A stretch of 41,073 bases of DNA from Candidatus Blackburnbacteria bacterium RIFCSPHIGHO2_12_FULL_44_25 (GTDB lineage Bacteria > Patescibacteriota > Microgenomatia > UBA8517 > UBA10165). Every line of letters begins with the position of its first letter. Positions within the stretch are counted from its first letter, which is position 1. A model generated the notes under the pieces. The model saw only the letters and a list, made by a program, of their open reading frames with translations. It searched no databases and was not told where the DNA came from. Both the position numbers and the translations under genes were made by a program. This document shows, one piece after another, positions 9,734-19,837 of the stretch. The stretch covers positions 1 through 41,073 of the forward strand of contig MHCB01000009.1 of NCBI GenBank assembly GCA_001816455.1, given 5' to 3'.

Positions 9734-9977
9734 AGTCATAATTACCCCTGAAGCTGAAGAAGATTTAAAAAAGATTGATAAAACTTTCCGAGATGCTCTT
9801 TTATCGGGAATTAGAAGAATTAAAGATAACCCAAAACTTGGCAAAATGCTAAAAAGAGAACTTAAAGGACAGCGGCGTTTAAGGATAAGCCGGTATCGAA
9901 TAATCTATGAAATCGACGAAAAAGCAAAGACTGTATGGATACTAATAATCGACCACAGAAAAGACGCCTACCGCTAA
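9717..9977 (+). CDS. RelE/ParE-type toxin
   Basis: YKVIITPEAEEDLKKIDK...LKGQRRLRISRYRIIYEID...ILIIDHRKDAYR; overlaps antitoxin 3' end. Confidence 0.88.
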   Translation: MSSPYKVIITPEAEEDLKKIDKTFRDALLSGIRRIKDNPKLGKMLKRELKGQRRLRISRYRIIYEIDEKAKTVWILIIDHRKDAYR

Positions 9978-10008
9978 TCTTCCCTAACCCAAAACAAACC
10001 CACACCCC

Positions 10009-10037
10009 TTGTACTACAGGGTATTTTATGCTACAAT
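10009..10037 (+). promoter_or_regulatory. promoter
   Basis: TTGTAC-17-TACAAT with TGC extended -10. Confidence 0.6.
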
Positions 10038-10144
10038 ACTACTCATCGCGAGAGGAACCAAAAACCCTCTTTTGACATCCTAATTTGGAGGTAAAAAGGC
10101 CCAACAGAATCCAGTCGCAACCCTGAAAAAGAAGGAGACACAGG

Positions 10145-10726
10145 ATGTTCCTGACCCGCATACCCCGTGTATCGCACTGGTTCACACTGGCTTTGCTCGC
10201 CGCAGCGGTAGCAATCGCCATCTGCATCTCGGACAACGCCTCAGCCCAAAGCGCCGCCGCTCCCAGAATCATCGTCGATGTCACGCGAAGGATCGCGGTG
10301 CTTACCCGGGCGGGCGGCCATGGCTACCACACCCAGTCAGGCATCGTTCAACGCGGCGACATTGTTGAGGACCACATCTACGTCCGCAACATGGAGCCGG
10401 AACGCGTCGCCGAGATCTGGCTGCGAGGCAGCTTGCCATTCTCCAATTTGGAGAAGATAAGCTGGCAAGGCGTAGGGGCCAATTCCCAAAGCTGGGAAGT
10501 ACAACTCTACATGCTGGAGAACCACTACCTGTTGCGCTACGCCCCCGACGGCGGGATCGAGCCAGGCGGCGTCGGCGAGTATATCTTCCAGTATGAGGTC
10601 GGCACGGCCCCGCCCTCCATCGGTACCAACGCCGTTCTGTCACACAACGTGATCCAAATTACCTCCGGGTCAGACCAGAGGCCAGTTGGGGACGACTATA
10701 CCAGCGCCATCTGGTTACCTGGATAG
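10145..10726 (+). CDS. secreted protein, paralogue of 8660..9268
   Basis: Signal peptide (LALLAAAVAIAICISDNASAQS), AAGGAG SD; shared motif pattern with the upstream paralogue. Confidence 0.65.
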   Translation: MFLTRIPRVSHWFTLALLAAAVAIAICISDNASAQSAAAPRIIVDVTRRIAVLTRAGGHGYHTQSGIVQRGDIVEDHIYVRNMEPERVAEIWLRGSLPFSNLEKISWQGVGANSQSWEVQLYMLENHYLLRYAPDGGIEPGGVGEYIFQYEVGTAPPSIGTNAVLSHNVIQITSGSDQRPVGDDYTSAIWLPG

Positions 10727-10750
10727 GCACCGCACCCGCCCATCCAACAA

Positions 10751-10806
10751 AGCCGTCTGGTCGTCCTTTGGACGATAAGCACACTCGTGTGCGCCAGACG
10801 GCTTTT
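10751..10806 (+). terminator. intrinsic terminator shaped as three-way junction
   Basis: P1 AGCCGTCTGG/CCAGACGGCT; P2 TCGTCC-TTT-GGACGA; TAA; P3 GCACAC-TC-GTGTGC; then TTTT. Confidence 0.75.
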
Positions 10807-10871
10807 CCCTGCATGTTTTCCCATATCCCAAACACTCGATTCATCGATTTATCGATAAATCAGTAGACACT

Positions 10872-12656
10872 CTACTTTCTACCCTTAAACCACTCCTCAA
10901 GAACCCTTCTGGCAACAGGTGCAGCAACCCTCGAACCCTCCCCTGCTTCTTCAACCAACACAGTGAGCACAATCTGTTTCCCACTCTGCAAGGCCTGGCC
11001 TTGCAGGCTCGAAACCGGCCCAAAAACAGTAAACCAGGCATGGGTGTTTTCCCCTACAGTCTGCGCGGTCCCGGTTTTACAAGCAACTCTAGGCTCAAAA
11101 TTAAAAAACGGAAAGGCCGTGCCATCAGCCGAACACGCTCCTTTCATCCCCTCTTGTACTACCTCCAAGGCCTCCTTGCTTATCCCCAGATCCCCACAAT
11201 CACCCTTATCTCCCTTAACTACCCTTGGTTTACACAAAACACCTCCACTAGCTACCACCTGCGTCATCTGATTTACCTGCAAAGGTGAAGCAGCAACATC
11301 CCCCTGTCCAATTGCCATGTGATATGTATTCCCTAAAAACCATCTTTCTCCCTTAGTCGCGAGCTTCCATTCGGGATTTGGTATAAGCCCCGCTACCTCC
11401 CCAGGCAAATCAATTCCAGTCTTTCTTCCATACCCAAATTTCTCCGCCCAATATGCTAGCCGTGGAGCCCCCACAAGCTCTCCAACCTTATAAAAAAACG
11501 TATCTGTCGATCGCGCAATAGCTTTGACAACATCAATTACTCCCTCCGTTCTTCCGTACTGGGTAAAATACCAATTGGAATACGAGAAAGTACCAGCCGT
11601 TACCCGTCCAGTATCCTCATACTGAAAAAGGCGGTCTATTTTCCCATCCTCAAACCCGGCAACAGTGGAAACAACCTTAAAAGTAGAACCCGGATGGTAT
11701 GCTCCTCCAATTACTCTATTAAAAAGCGGAAGATTTTTGTCGGCCGATAATCTCGAGTATTCCTCTCCCAAAGTTGAAGGATTAAAAGAAGGATAAGAAA
11801 CAAAAGCCAGGATTCCCCCCGTTTCTACCTCTTGGGCAACAATTGCCCCACGCACGCCTCCTCCTTCCCAATTTGTCCCCCCAATAGATTTAGTTAAATT
11901 TGGGGCATCTTGCAAAGCGTCGTACGCCACTTTCTGTAAAGTTGCATCAGCATACAAACTTAAACTTTCTCCAGGAATAGCCTCACGCCGTCCCAACCGC
12001 CTTATCAATCGTCCTTGCGTATCAACTTCAACCAACTCTTCCCCGTCAACTCCGCGCAGTAGACAATCATATTGTTGTTCAATTCCCCCACGTCCTACTA
12101 AATCCCCCAAACCAAGAGGCGGGCATTTGTCGTTTGGCATTGAAGCAATCTCCTCCGGACTCGCCTCGCCAACATACCCCACCAAGTGCGCAGCAGCCTC
12201 GTTCAACGGATATTCTCGGGCAATGTCTATTATCAATCTGCTTTGCCGCACGAAATCCGAAGACTGTATCTTAATAGCCTCCTCGCGAGACACCACTTCG
12301 GTACGGGTGACAACTCCCCCAGAAGAAAACTCAGCCAATTTATAAACCGGAACATTCCTCGCCAAAGCCTGCCCATTTCGGTCCAAAATCTCCCCCCGCG
12401 GGGCCCGAATCGGAATTCGTCTTACCCTGTTCCCATCCGACAAAGACCGGAAGTATGAACCGCGAACAATCTGAAGATCAAAAAGTCGTGCTAAACCAAA
12501 AAGAGAAAACACAAAAAGACAAACAAGCAGTAACAACCACCTTGGCCTTTGAACTTTCGGTATTTGTCGGGACCTTGTAGAAAACCCCGTAATCCCCTCA
12601 CCAAAGACATTTTTACCCTTTAAATAATTCCTACCAAAAGAATCTTTTTTAACCAT
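10872..12656 (-). CDS. mrdA: penicillin-binding protein 2 / FtsI-like transpeptidase
   Basis: GGAYHPGSTFKVV (SxxK), ARSTDTFFYKVG (SxN), CKTGTAQT (KTG); adjacent to mreD and mreC. Confidence 0.93.
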   Translation of the reverse strand: MVKKDSFGRNYLKGKNVFGEGITGFSTRSRQIPKVQRPRWLLLLVCLFVFSLFGLARLFDLQIVRGSYFRSLSDGNRVRRIPIRAPRGEILDRNGQALARNVPVYKLAEFSSGGVVTRTEVVSREEAIKIQSSDFVRQSRLIIDIAREYPLNEAAAHLVGYVGEASPEEIASMPNDKCPPLGLGDLVGRGGIEQQYDCLLRGVDGEELVEVDTQGRLIRRLGRREAIPGESLSLYADATLQKVAYDALQDAPNLTKSIGGTNWEGGGVRGAIVAQEVETGGILAFVSYPSFNPSTLGEEYSRLSADKNLPLFNRVIGGAYHPGSTFKVVSTVAGFEDGKIDRLFQYEDTGRVTAGTFSYSNWYFTQYGRTEGVIDVVKAIARSTDTFFYKVGELVGAPRLAYWAEKFGYGRKTGIDLPGEVAGLIPNPEWKLATKGERWFLGNTYHMAIGQGDVAASPLQVNQMTQVVASGGVLCKPRVVKGDKGDCGDLGISKEALEVVQEGMKGACSADGTAFPFFNFEPRVACKTGTAQTVGENTHAWFTVFGPVSSLQGQALQSGKQIVLTVLVEEAGEGSRVAAPVARRVLEEWFKGRK

Positions 12657-13110
12657 AGTACCTAAAGACCCTATGCTCCCCGGGCCGCGAGACAAACCTT
12701 AAAATCAAGTACACAATTAAAAAGCAGACAACAGCCGGCACAAAAAAATACTGTCCAAAAACAATTTTCCCCCGAACTATATCTACAAAAAAGGCCAAGG
12801 AAGAAAGAGGCAGCGTCCTCTTGAAACTTGCAGCCCGAGACAGCAAAAGTGACAACAGCGCAAAAGCTCCAAAAAGCACAGCTGTTATACCCAAAGTTCT
12901 CCCTTGAACAAGATCAAAAATAATCCCTGCCAGGAATAGAGTAACAAGCGAACTTGCCCTGAGCGAAGGCTCGCCGCGGGCGGCCGTAGCCGAAGGGTTC
13001 GCATTAATTAGCATTATCACAAGCAATCCTTCAATAAAAACCGACGGCAACAAAGGTCCCTGCAAAAAGGCAAAAACTAAAGCCAATAGTATAAAAATCC
13101 TATTCCTCAT
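12649..13110 (-). CDS. mreD: rod shape-determining protein MreD
   Basis: Small hydrophobic protein between mreC and mrdA; synteny plus hydropathy. Confidence 0.75.
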   Translation of the reverse strand: MRNRIFILLALVFAFLQGPLLPSVFIEGLLVIMLINANPSATAARGEPSLRASSLVTLFLAGIIFDLVQGRTLGITAVLFGAFALLSLLLSRAASFKRTLPLSSLAFFVDIVRGKIVFGQYFFVPAVVCFLIVYLILRFVSRPGEHRVFRYYG

Positions 13111-13116
13111 CTGTAT

Positions 13117-13914
13117 TTAGTACTTAGTCACCAAAAACACATTCGTCAATTTATAATAATCAACCGGCAACACAATCTCCGCCTGCCTAAATGCCCCTTC
13201 TTTGACAGGTAGTATTTTCCCCACAAATCCTACTAAAAGCTCTGGTGGAAACCCCTGGTCTCCGGAAGTCAAAATCAGATCCCCTTCCTTTAAAGTCTCT
13301 CCAGTGAAAACTTGATCAACAATTGCTCGTCCTCCTTTTCCTAAAACCAAACCAGAAGCCCGCCTATCTCCCGTGTCTTTATCCCTTACTATCGCAGGGA
13401 TCTTTGAGTCAACACTAACAGGCAGGGCAACTTCTCCCCGTCCTCCATAAACTCCGCGAACCCGACCCAAAAAGACTCCTTTGTCTTGAGAGGTAATAAC
13501 ATTCAACCCCTCCTGCACTTTTTCTGAAGTTAAAAACAAACTTCCCCCCGAAACAGAAACAACCCGTGCTGGAGAAAACAACATACTGGGAGGGAGTCCT
13601 GCCGCCAGAAGCCTCCGCATGTGTTCGTTTTCTTCCTTCAAAGCACCAATTTGAGCAATTATTCCCTCAAGCTGAACATTTCTTTCGCGAAGAGAAACAT
13701 TTTCTTTTTCCAAATCTCCCACAGAAAAAACTGAAGTCAAAGGAGAAACTAAAACTCTCCTGAAATTAAAAAGGCTGGAGGTCACAGGAGTAGTAAAACC
13801 GCCAACCAAATTATGAACAGGTTTTAAGAATTTCCTCGAATCCAAAAATATAAGAAGCAAAGAAACCAAAAAATACAACCCAACAAAATAGCCAGTCTTA
13901 GAAGAACTCCGCAT
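13117..13914 (-). CDS. mreC: rod shape-determining protein MreC
   Basis: N-terminal TM, coiled coil (ENVSLRERNVQLEGIIAQIGALKEENEHMRRLL), LTSGDQGFPPELLVGFVGKI. Confidence 0.9.
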   Translation of the reverse strand: MRSSSKTGYFVGLYFLVSLLLIFLDSRKFLKPVHNLVGGFTTPVTSSLFNFRRVLVSPLTSVFSVGDLEKENVSLRERNVQLEGIIAQIGALKEENEHMRRLLAAGLPPSMLFSPARVVSVSGGSLFLTSEKVQEGLNVITSQDKGVFLGRVRGVYGGRGEVALPVSVDSKIPAIVRDKDTGDRRASGLVLGKGGRAIVDQVFTGETLKEGDLILTSGDQGFPPELLVGFVGKILPVKEGAFRQAEIVLPVDYYKLTNVFLVTKY

Positions 13915-13963
13915 ACCTAAGGGGTATTTTACAACAGTAGGTGCCCAATTCCACACACCCCCC

Positions 13964-15076
13964 TTGCCATCACCAATTATTCTTGTTACAGTTCCCGAGA
14001 TGGTTGAACGAGTTTTTGGAGTCACACACGGGGCACACATAGACTACCTTTGGGGTCTAGCCTCCAGAGAACTCCCAGTTTACCCAAGCCAAGAACTAAT
14101 CGAAATCCTTTCCCAACTCCCGCGAGGCACAGTCGTTGGTATAGAAACAACACCTTCCGGCGCATTAGCCGCTACCCCAGACGGAGCCGAATTTGGGATA
14201 CCCCCCGAACAAACAGCCTACTGGGACAGAGTAGTGGAGGTGTGTAAAAACCTGGGCCACAAAATAGCATTTTTGGACGATCCGGATACCTACATGCGCT
14301 ATGCAGAAAAACTGGCAGAACAAAGACGAATCGGACTTCAGCTTCAATCAATTCCTCACATAGAAAACAATAGACCCCAAGCTCAACCACTAGTCGAAGC
14401 ACACTATAGAGCAGGTGTCGAAGCCGAATATATCCACACAGTCATCAGAGAACAAAGAATCCACGACAACATACTAGAGCTGACCCCGCAAGTGGTTATC
14501 ATTGGCATAGGCCATACTGACTATATAATGATCAACAATCCACTACTAAACAGTAACGGTAAGCCGGCAGTTTACAGAAGGGAAACAGCAGAAGTACTGG
14601 CTGCCATGGAAGAATACGCTGCTGCCATAAGCCATTTGGTAGACGACCAGCCAAACCCTAAAACCCTACTGGAAAGAGAACTTCTGGAAAGACGTTATCG
14701 AGCCGTAACAGAAGGTCGAGTAACCACCGAAACCCCACAGTTTATCGGTACATGGAACACATGGTGCAGACCAGAAGGCTTATTTGAGGTTCACATGGCA
14801 AGCCAGAACCATGGAGAAACACTCGCAACAATAGAAGATTGTCTAGGAACCGCAACAGCCGTCATAAGACAAAATGGCGACGTTTTAACAATTATCAAAA
14901 CCTACGACCCCAAAAGGTCAGGTGTCAACCACAATTATCCCATCTCCTACCAAGGCCACAAGGTGGGAGATAAATATACAGGCAGCTACATAATTGACGG
15001 CGGCCGCGGGGAAGGCGAGTTTGAAATGCAGCCTTTTCTACCTCAACCCTCCCGTAACCCGAACTTTTTTCAATAA
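13964..15076 (+). CDS. hypothetical protein (possibly TraB/ChaN-like fold)
   Basis: 370-aa intact ORF opposite in strand to mre genes; VVIIGIGHTDYI and VVGIETTP weakly resemble TraB/GumN motifs. Start uncertain (TTG 13964 or ATG 13997). Confidence 0.55.
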   Translation: MPSPIILVTVPEMVERVFGVTHGAHIDYLWGLASRELPVYPSQELIEILSQLPRGTVVGIETTPSGALAATPDGAEFGIPPEQTAYWDRVVEVCKNLGHKIAFLDDPDTYMRYAEKLAEQRRIGLQLQSIPHIENNRPQAQPLVEAHYRAGVEAEYIHTVIREQRIHDNILELTPQVVIIGIGHTDYIMINNPLLNSNGKPAVYRRETAEVLAAMEEYAAAISHLVDDQPNPKTLLERELLERRYRAVTEGRVTTETPQFIGTWNTWCRPEGLFEVHMASQNHGETLATIEDCLGTATAVIRQNGDVLTIIKTYDPKRSGVNHNYPISYQGHKVGDKYTGSYIIDGGRGEGEFEMQPFLPQPSRNPNFFQ

Positions 15077-16099
15077 GCTCGGGTCATCAAGCACTCTCCC
15101 CGTCCCCCGAGTTACCGCAGTCAACGGATCATCCGCAATCCAAACCGGAATCTTTACTGCCTCCGAAATTAGCTGGTCAAACCCCGGCAGCAACGCCCCT
15201 CCTCCCGCCAAAACTATTCCCCGCTCAATAACATCCGACACGAGTTCCGGAGGAGCAGATTCCAAGGTATCCGCAATTCGGGAAACAATTTGCTGAACTA
15301 CAGGCGTTATTGCTTCTCGCACTTCAAAAGACGTAATTTTCATTGACTTTGGCAAACCCGTTTCCAAGTCCCGCCCGCGAATAACATGCGACTTCTCGGT
15401 CGGAAGCGGAACAACACTCCCAATAGCCAGTTTCAGTTCTTCCGCCGAGGCGCGACCCAAAAGCATCGAATACCGCATGCGAAGGTAAGAAACAATCGCC
15501 TCGTCAAGCTCGTCCCCCGCAATCCTCAAACCTCGATTCAAAACTATTCCCCCCAAGGAAATTAAGGCTATCTCCGTTGTCCCTCCCCCCATATCAACAA
15601 CAAAAATCCCCCCAGCCTCGCAGACCGACAAGCCTGCCCCAATTGCAGCAGCCATAGGCTCTTCTATTAAATATGCCTTACGTGCCCCCGCAGATAGCGC
15701 AGCCTCCTGGACCGCCCTCCTCTCAACCTCCGTAACTCCCGACGGAATCCCTATAACGACTCTGGGCCTTGGAATCTTTGGCAACCCAATTCGCCTTACC
15801 CCTTCTGGAGTCTCATGAACCTTCCCGATAAAATAAGAAAGCATCGCCAAGGTTCCGTCAAAATCAGCAATGACTCCATCTTTCAAAGGACGTATCGCCT
15901 CAATTGTCGCCGGGGTACGCCCCTCCATTTTCTTTGCCTGAACCCCAATTGCTAAAATCTCCTTAGTTTTTTTGTGTCTTGCAATAACAGAAGGCTCGCG
16001 AATTACAATTCCCTTACCTCGAACGTAAACAAGCGTATTTGCCGTTCCTAAATCAATTCCAATATCATGGGTAATGAGGCCAAACAAGGAGTCAAACAC
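15038..16099 (-). CDS. mreB: rod shape-determining protein MreB
   Basis: GIDLGTANTLVYVRGKGIVIREPSVIA; IGIPSGVTEVERRAVQEAALSAGA; VVDMGGGTTEIALISLGGIV. GTG start. Confidence 0.98.
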   Translation of the reverse strand: MFDSLFGLITHDIGIDLGTANTLVYVRGKGIVIREPSVIARHKKTKEILAIGVQAKKMEGRTPATIEAIRPLKDGVIADFDGTLAMLSYFIGKVHETPEGVRRIGLPKIPRPRVVIGIPSGVTEVERRAVQEAALSAGARKAYLIEEPMAAAIGAGLSVCEAGGIFVVDMGGGTTEIALISLGGIVLNRGLRIAGDELDEAIVSYLRMRYSMLLGRASAEELKLAIGSVVPLPTEKSHVIRGRDLETGLPKSMKITSFEVREAITPVVQQIVSRIADTLESAPPELVSDVIERGIVLAGGGALLPGFDQLISEAVKIPVWIADDPLTAVTRGTGRVLDDPSLLKKVRVTGGLR

Positions 16100-16143
16100 T
16101 TATACGCCGGAGTATAGTGTATAGAGGATATAGAATCTAGTAG

Positions 16144-17544
16144 TCAAGAAGCTAGAGCTCTTTCAAAATCATCCTTAAGGCGAGTCTCAATCCGCCTCTT
16201 GATAAATTGCGGTAACTTGCGAAAAGCTTCGGGATCATCTGCAGGCACAGTGTAAGGACGAACGAAGGTGTGGCCCCCTGGCACCATCGACAAAATATCC
16301 AAACCTCGCGCCTCTTGCCATAGCCTCAAAATGCCTCTGTGTTCTTCAGTCATAGCCCTTTGCCTTAAGTGACCAACCACCCTATGAGGAGTAATCGGTC
16401 GAGGTGGTCCTTCATAAGGTAGCCTAGAACGTGGAGCCTCACCTTTTCTGATAACCCTCGGAATATAAATAACTGATGGTCCTCCCTCCGAAACCACCAA
16501 CTCACTAGCCTTGGAAAAAGAAGCCATACCGCCTCTTTTTCGTTTTGATCCAGGCGATTCGACTGCTGTTACTAGGTCGTGGTACACCTCTGCGAAAATA
16601 TTCACCCAACGCGATTTCCCTTCCTGCATTACCCTAATATCGAAAATCGCATCAACGCTACTAAATCCCTTCGCTGTGTCCAAATCAATCCACACAAAAC
16701 TTTCAACTCCCCCCGCAACCAATTTACCTATTACCTTACCACGACTACAAAAAACGACGGCCCTCTCAAGATCTCCCGCTCGCTGGAATCTAACTTCCGC
16801 CCCCTCAGGGGGAACAATATAGCGTGGACGATAGAATGCCTCCTCCAACAAATCCCCTACCTTTCTGGATGGTTCAGGCAAAACCACTCCACTCAACTCT
16901 TCAGGAAGAACAACCCTTGACGGAACTATCTCCAACTCCTGCCGACCAACCAATTGAGTATTCCCCAAAAAAGCAGATCCAACATTAAAGATATAACCAT
17001 CCGGCCAAGCAGCTGGATCCGGTAAGTCAACCCTCTTAAACAAAGGTCGACCTTCCCGAATACCCACAAAAAACCTTTCCTGGCACACAGCAAGATACAG
17101 ACTAACCAAATCATTCAATAACACCTTATAAGATAACTCCCCCAACCTTTGTCTTTCGCGAACTAAAATATCCGCCATACTAGAAAAAACCCCAAACCGT
17201 CCACTTCTTTTTATTTCCTCCGCATGTGTCCTTAAAAGAGCGCGAGACTTAACATAATATCTCTCATCCAAACCAATAACATCACGTCCATTTACCGAGA
17301 CATTAGCCGACAGAAGATCCCTATCAAAGTTATGGAAATCACGCAGTATCCTATGTTCATCTGAAGCACCAGACACAAGGGGCCATTCCAGAAGGGAACG
17401 ATCAGCTTGGGGTAAACGGTGAGCCACAGTTAGATTGCTGCTAACTGAATCCAACACCACCCGGTCCATAAACGTAGCCCTTCGAGGCACAACACGCTCA
17501 GCATCAGGACCCAAGAAACCCACCCTACCTTGTTCTACTCCCAT
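16144..17544 (-). CDS. hypothetical protein
   Basis: 466-aa intact ORF, no family recognised. Confidence 0.6.
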   Translation of the reverse strand: MGVEQGRVGFLGPDAERVVPRRATFMDRVVLDSVSSNLTVAHRLPQADRSLLEWPLVSGASDEHRILRDFHNFDRDLLSANVSVNGRDVIGLDERYYVKSRALLRTHAEEIKRSGRFGVFSSMADILVRERQRLGELSYKVLLNDLVSLYLAVCQERFFVGIREGRPLFKRVDLPDPAAWPDGYIFNVGSAFLGNTQLVGRQELEIVPSRVVLPEELSGVVLPEPSRKVGDLLEEAFYRPRYIVPPEGAEVRFQRAGDLERAVVFCSRGKVIGKLVAGGVESFVWIDLDTAKGFSSVDAIFDIRVMQEGKSRWVNIFAEVYHDLVTAVESPGSKRKRGGMASFSKASELVVSEGGPSVIYIPRVIRKGEAPRSRLPYEGPPRPITPHRVVGHLRQRAMTEEHRGILRLWQEARGLDILSMVPGGHTFVRPYTVPADDPEAFRKLPQFIKRRIETRLKDDFERALAS

Positions 17545-17660
17545 AGCACAATCTTACCACAACAAGATACAGTTTGATACATTTTTCTCACCTTGTCCCA
17601 GCTAAATCTACCAACAAAAACGAAACTTCCAAACAGGAATAAATAACATATACTCGTCAT

Positions 17661-19742
17661 ATGGCTACAAAAAACTTCCACAAACTTTCAGAAAAAGCCA
17701 TCGAGTTGACCTTCTACTTCCTCCTCGGAGTCCTTCCGTTTATATTCACCCCCCAAATGTCCGAGCTTTTTGAATTTCCCAAAATGCTCTTGGTTTATGC
17801 AGGAACTGTAATAATTATTCTTGCCTGGACCTTAAAATCTATCCTTGCCGGAAAAATCATCTTCCGTCGCACAATACTCGATCTACCTTTACTACTTTTC
17901 CTACTTGCGCAAAGCACATCTACTTTTTTCTCAATTGACACCCACACATCAATATGGGGCTACTATTCCCGTTTCAACGGCGGCCTTATCTCCATAGCGT
18001 GCTATGCCCTACTTTACTGGGCATATGTTTCAAATCTAACTATTCGCCACTCGCTATTTGCGATTCGCCTCCTAGTGGCCTCCGCCACGATAATCTCCGT
18101 TTACGCAATCTTCGAACACTTTGGCCACAGCATAAGCTGCCTCGTCTTAAAAGGAAACTTCGATACCTCCTGCTGGATTCCCAAAGTCCAGGAAAGAGTG
18201 TTTGCAACCCTCGGCCAACCTAACTGGCTTGCTGCCTGGCTTGCTATGATCGCCCCTTTGTCTTGGGTTTATATCCTTCACCACCCCGAAAACAGTAAAA
18301 AACCTCAAACCCTCCTTAAAACTACTACCCACTATCTGCTACCCATCCTCTTGTTCGCAGCAATACTATTTACAAAATCCCGTTCCGGCCTGCTGGGTTT
18401 TATAGCAGCAGACGCTGTGTTTCTAATAAGCCTTATTAAGCCCTTTAACAAAAATGCCCTCAAAAGTTTTTGCGTTTTGCATTTTTCGTTTTTCGTTCTT
18501 ATTCTGGCAAGCGGCACTCCCTGGACACCCTCGCTAAGCGAGGGTTTAGGCACGCTTAGCGTGCCCCCCACTAAGCCCAACCTCGAATCGCCAACCTACC
18601 CTTCTCCCTCCGCCTCCCCCGGTACCGAATCCTTCGACATAAGAAAAATCGTCTGGAAAGGGGCAATAGGCGTATGGCGTGCCTACCCAATTCTCGGTTC
18701 CGGAGTCGAAACTTTTGCTTACTCTTATTACAACTTCCGCCCCAAAGAGGCAAACCTTACTTCCGAATGGGATCTTCTGTACAACAAGGCCCACAACGAA
18801 TATCTAAATTATCTTGCAAATACGGGGACCATAGGACTCCTAACCTATCTGTTCCTAATCGGAACCACCATATGGCTCCTCCTTAAAAAGTCTTATGCCT
18901 TCCTTCCCGCCTACTCCAGCCTTCTTGTTACCAACTTCTTCGGCTTTTCAGTCGTCCCAACATCCCTTCTTTTTTTCCTCATCCCAGCAATGGCAACAAC
19001 TCTAGGCACCAGACAAAAGGCATTAAGCACCAGTAGACCCTCTCTTACTTACAAAAAACTCCCCCTTCTCCTCCTGCTTTTCCCTATTGCCTATTGCCTA
19101 TTGCCTGTCATCTCCCTCTACCGCGCAGATGTTCTTTATGCCCAAAGTAAGAAAGACAACGAAAAAGGCCTGTACCAGGAAGCAGTAAAAAAACTAGAAA
19201 AAACTCTAAGCCTCAGAAAAGAGCCGAAATACTACGACGAACTGGCGGATTCAACCTCCCAACTTGCAGTAAACCTTTACGAACCGCCGCAAAAACGAGC
19301 CGAAGGCGAAGTACTGGGTAGGGAACTGGCCATTTTAACCCTAAAAACCTCCGACGAAGCCTTAAAAATCTCCCCCCGACACGTCACTCTTTGGGCATCT
19401 CGCGCAACATACCTAAAACGCCTGGCGGGAATAGACCAAAGTTACCTAGGCCTTGCAGTAAATTCTTTAGAAGAGGCCGTCCGCCTTGCCCCCACAGAAC
19501 CTTCCTTCTCTTACAACTTAGGAGTTTTGTATGACTACCAAGGTGAAACAGAAAAAGCTCGCAAAATTTTAGAAAAAACAGTGGAATTAAAACCAAACTA
19601 CAACGAAGCCCGAGTCGGTTTAGCAAAAATTTATATCAAACTCGAAGAAAAACAAAAAGCCTTTGAGGAAGTAAAATACGTACTAGAAAAAATCGATCCA
19701 CGAGACGAAGAAGCCCGCCAATTATTCGACAAATTAAAGTAG
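17661..19742 (+). CDS. O-antigen ligase/polymerase-like membrane protein with C-terminal TPR repeats
   Basis: Many TM segments, GSGVETFAYSYYNFRP...KAHNEYLNYLANTGTIGLLTYL (Wzy_C-like), TPR region PTEPSFSYNLGVLYDYQGETEKARKILEKTVELKPNYNEA. Confidence 0.88.
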   Translation: MATKNFHKLSEKAIELTFYFLLGVLPFIFTPQMSELFEFPKMLLVYAGTVIIILAWTLKSILAGKIIFRRTILDLPLLLFLLAQSTSTFFSIDTHTSIWGYYSRFNGGLISIACYALLYWAYVSNLTIRHSLFAIRLLVASATIISVYAIFEHFGHSISCLVLKGNFDTSCWIPKVQERVFATLGQPNWLAAWLAMIAPLSWVYILHHPENSKKPQTLLKTTTHYLLPILLFAAILFTKSRSGLLGFIAADAVFLISLIKPFNKNALKSFCVLHFSFFVLILASGTPWTPSLSEGLGTLSVPPTKPNLESPTYPSPSASPGTESFDIRKIVWKGAIGVWRAYPILGSGVETFAYSYYNFRPKEANLTSEWDLLYNKAHNEYLNYLANTGTIGLLTYLFLIGTTIWLLLKKSYAFLPAYSSLLVTNFFGFSVVPTSLLFFLIPAMATTLGTRQKALSTSRPSLTYKKLPLLLLLFPIAYCLLPVISLYRADVLYAQSKKDNEKGLYQEAVKKLEKTLSLRKEPKYYDELADSTSQLAVNLYEPPQKRAEGEVLGRELAILTLKTSDEALKISPRHVTLWASRATYLKRLAGIDQSYLGLAVNSLEEAVRLAPTEPSFSYNLGVLYDYQGETEKARKILEKTVELKPNYNEARVGLAKIYIKLEEKQKAFEEVKYVLEKIDPRDEEARQLFDKLK

Positions 19743-19748
19743 TTCTTT

Positions 19749-19807
19749 GGTTGGGCCAGGAAGCGCGCGCTCGTTTTGCGAGTACACTTATCTTCCCTGA
19801 CCCAACC
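19749..19807 (-). terminator. long hairpin 3' of small membrane protein genes
   Basis: Minus strand GGTTGGGTCAGG(G)AAG ... CTTCCTGGCCCAACC with inner CTCG-CAAAA-CGAG; loop contains GATAAG. Confidence 0.6.
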
Positions 19808-19837
19808 GAGGCAGCACAACCTTTCCGCCTTGCAGCA

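Noticed and set aside
8395-10806. Integron gene-cassette array: single ORFs each followed by an imperfect palindrome (attC-like)
   Set aside because: No integron integrase in the window and no consistent RYYYAAC/GTTRRRY core sites at the hairpin ends; several hairpins have U-tracts and fit terminators better.
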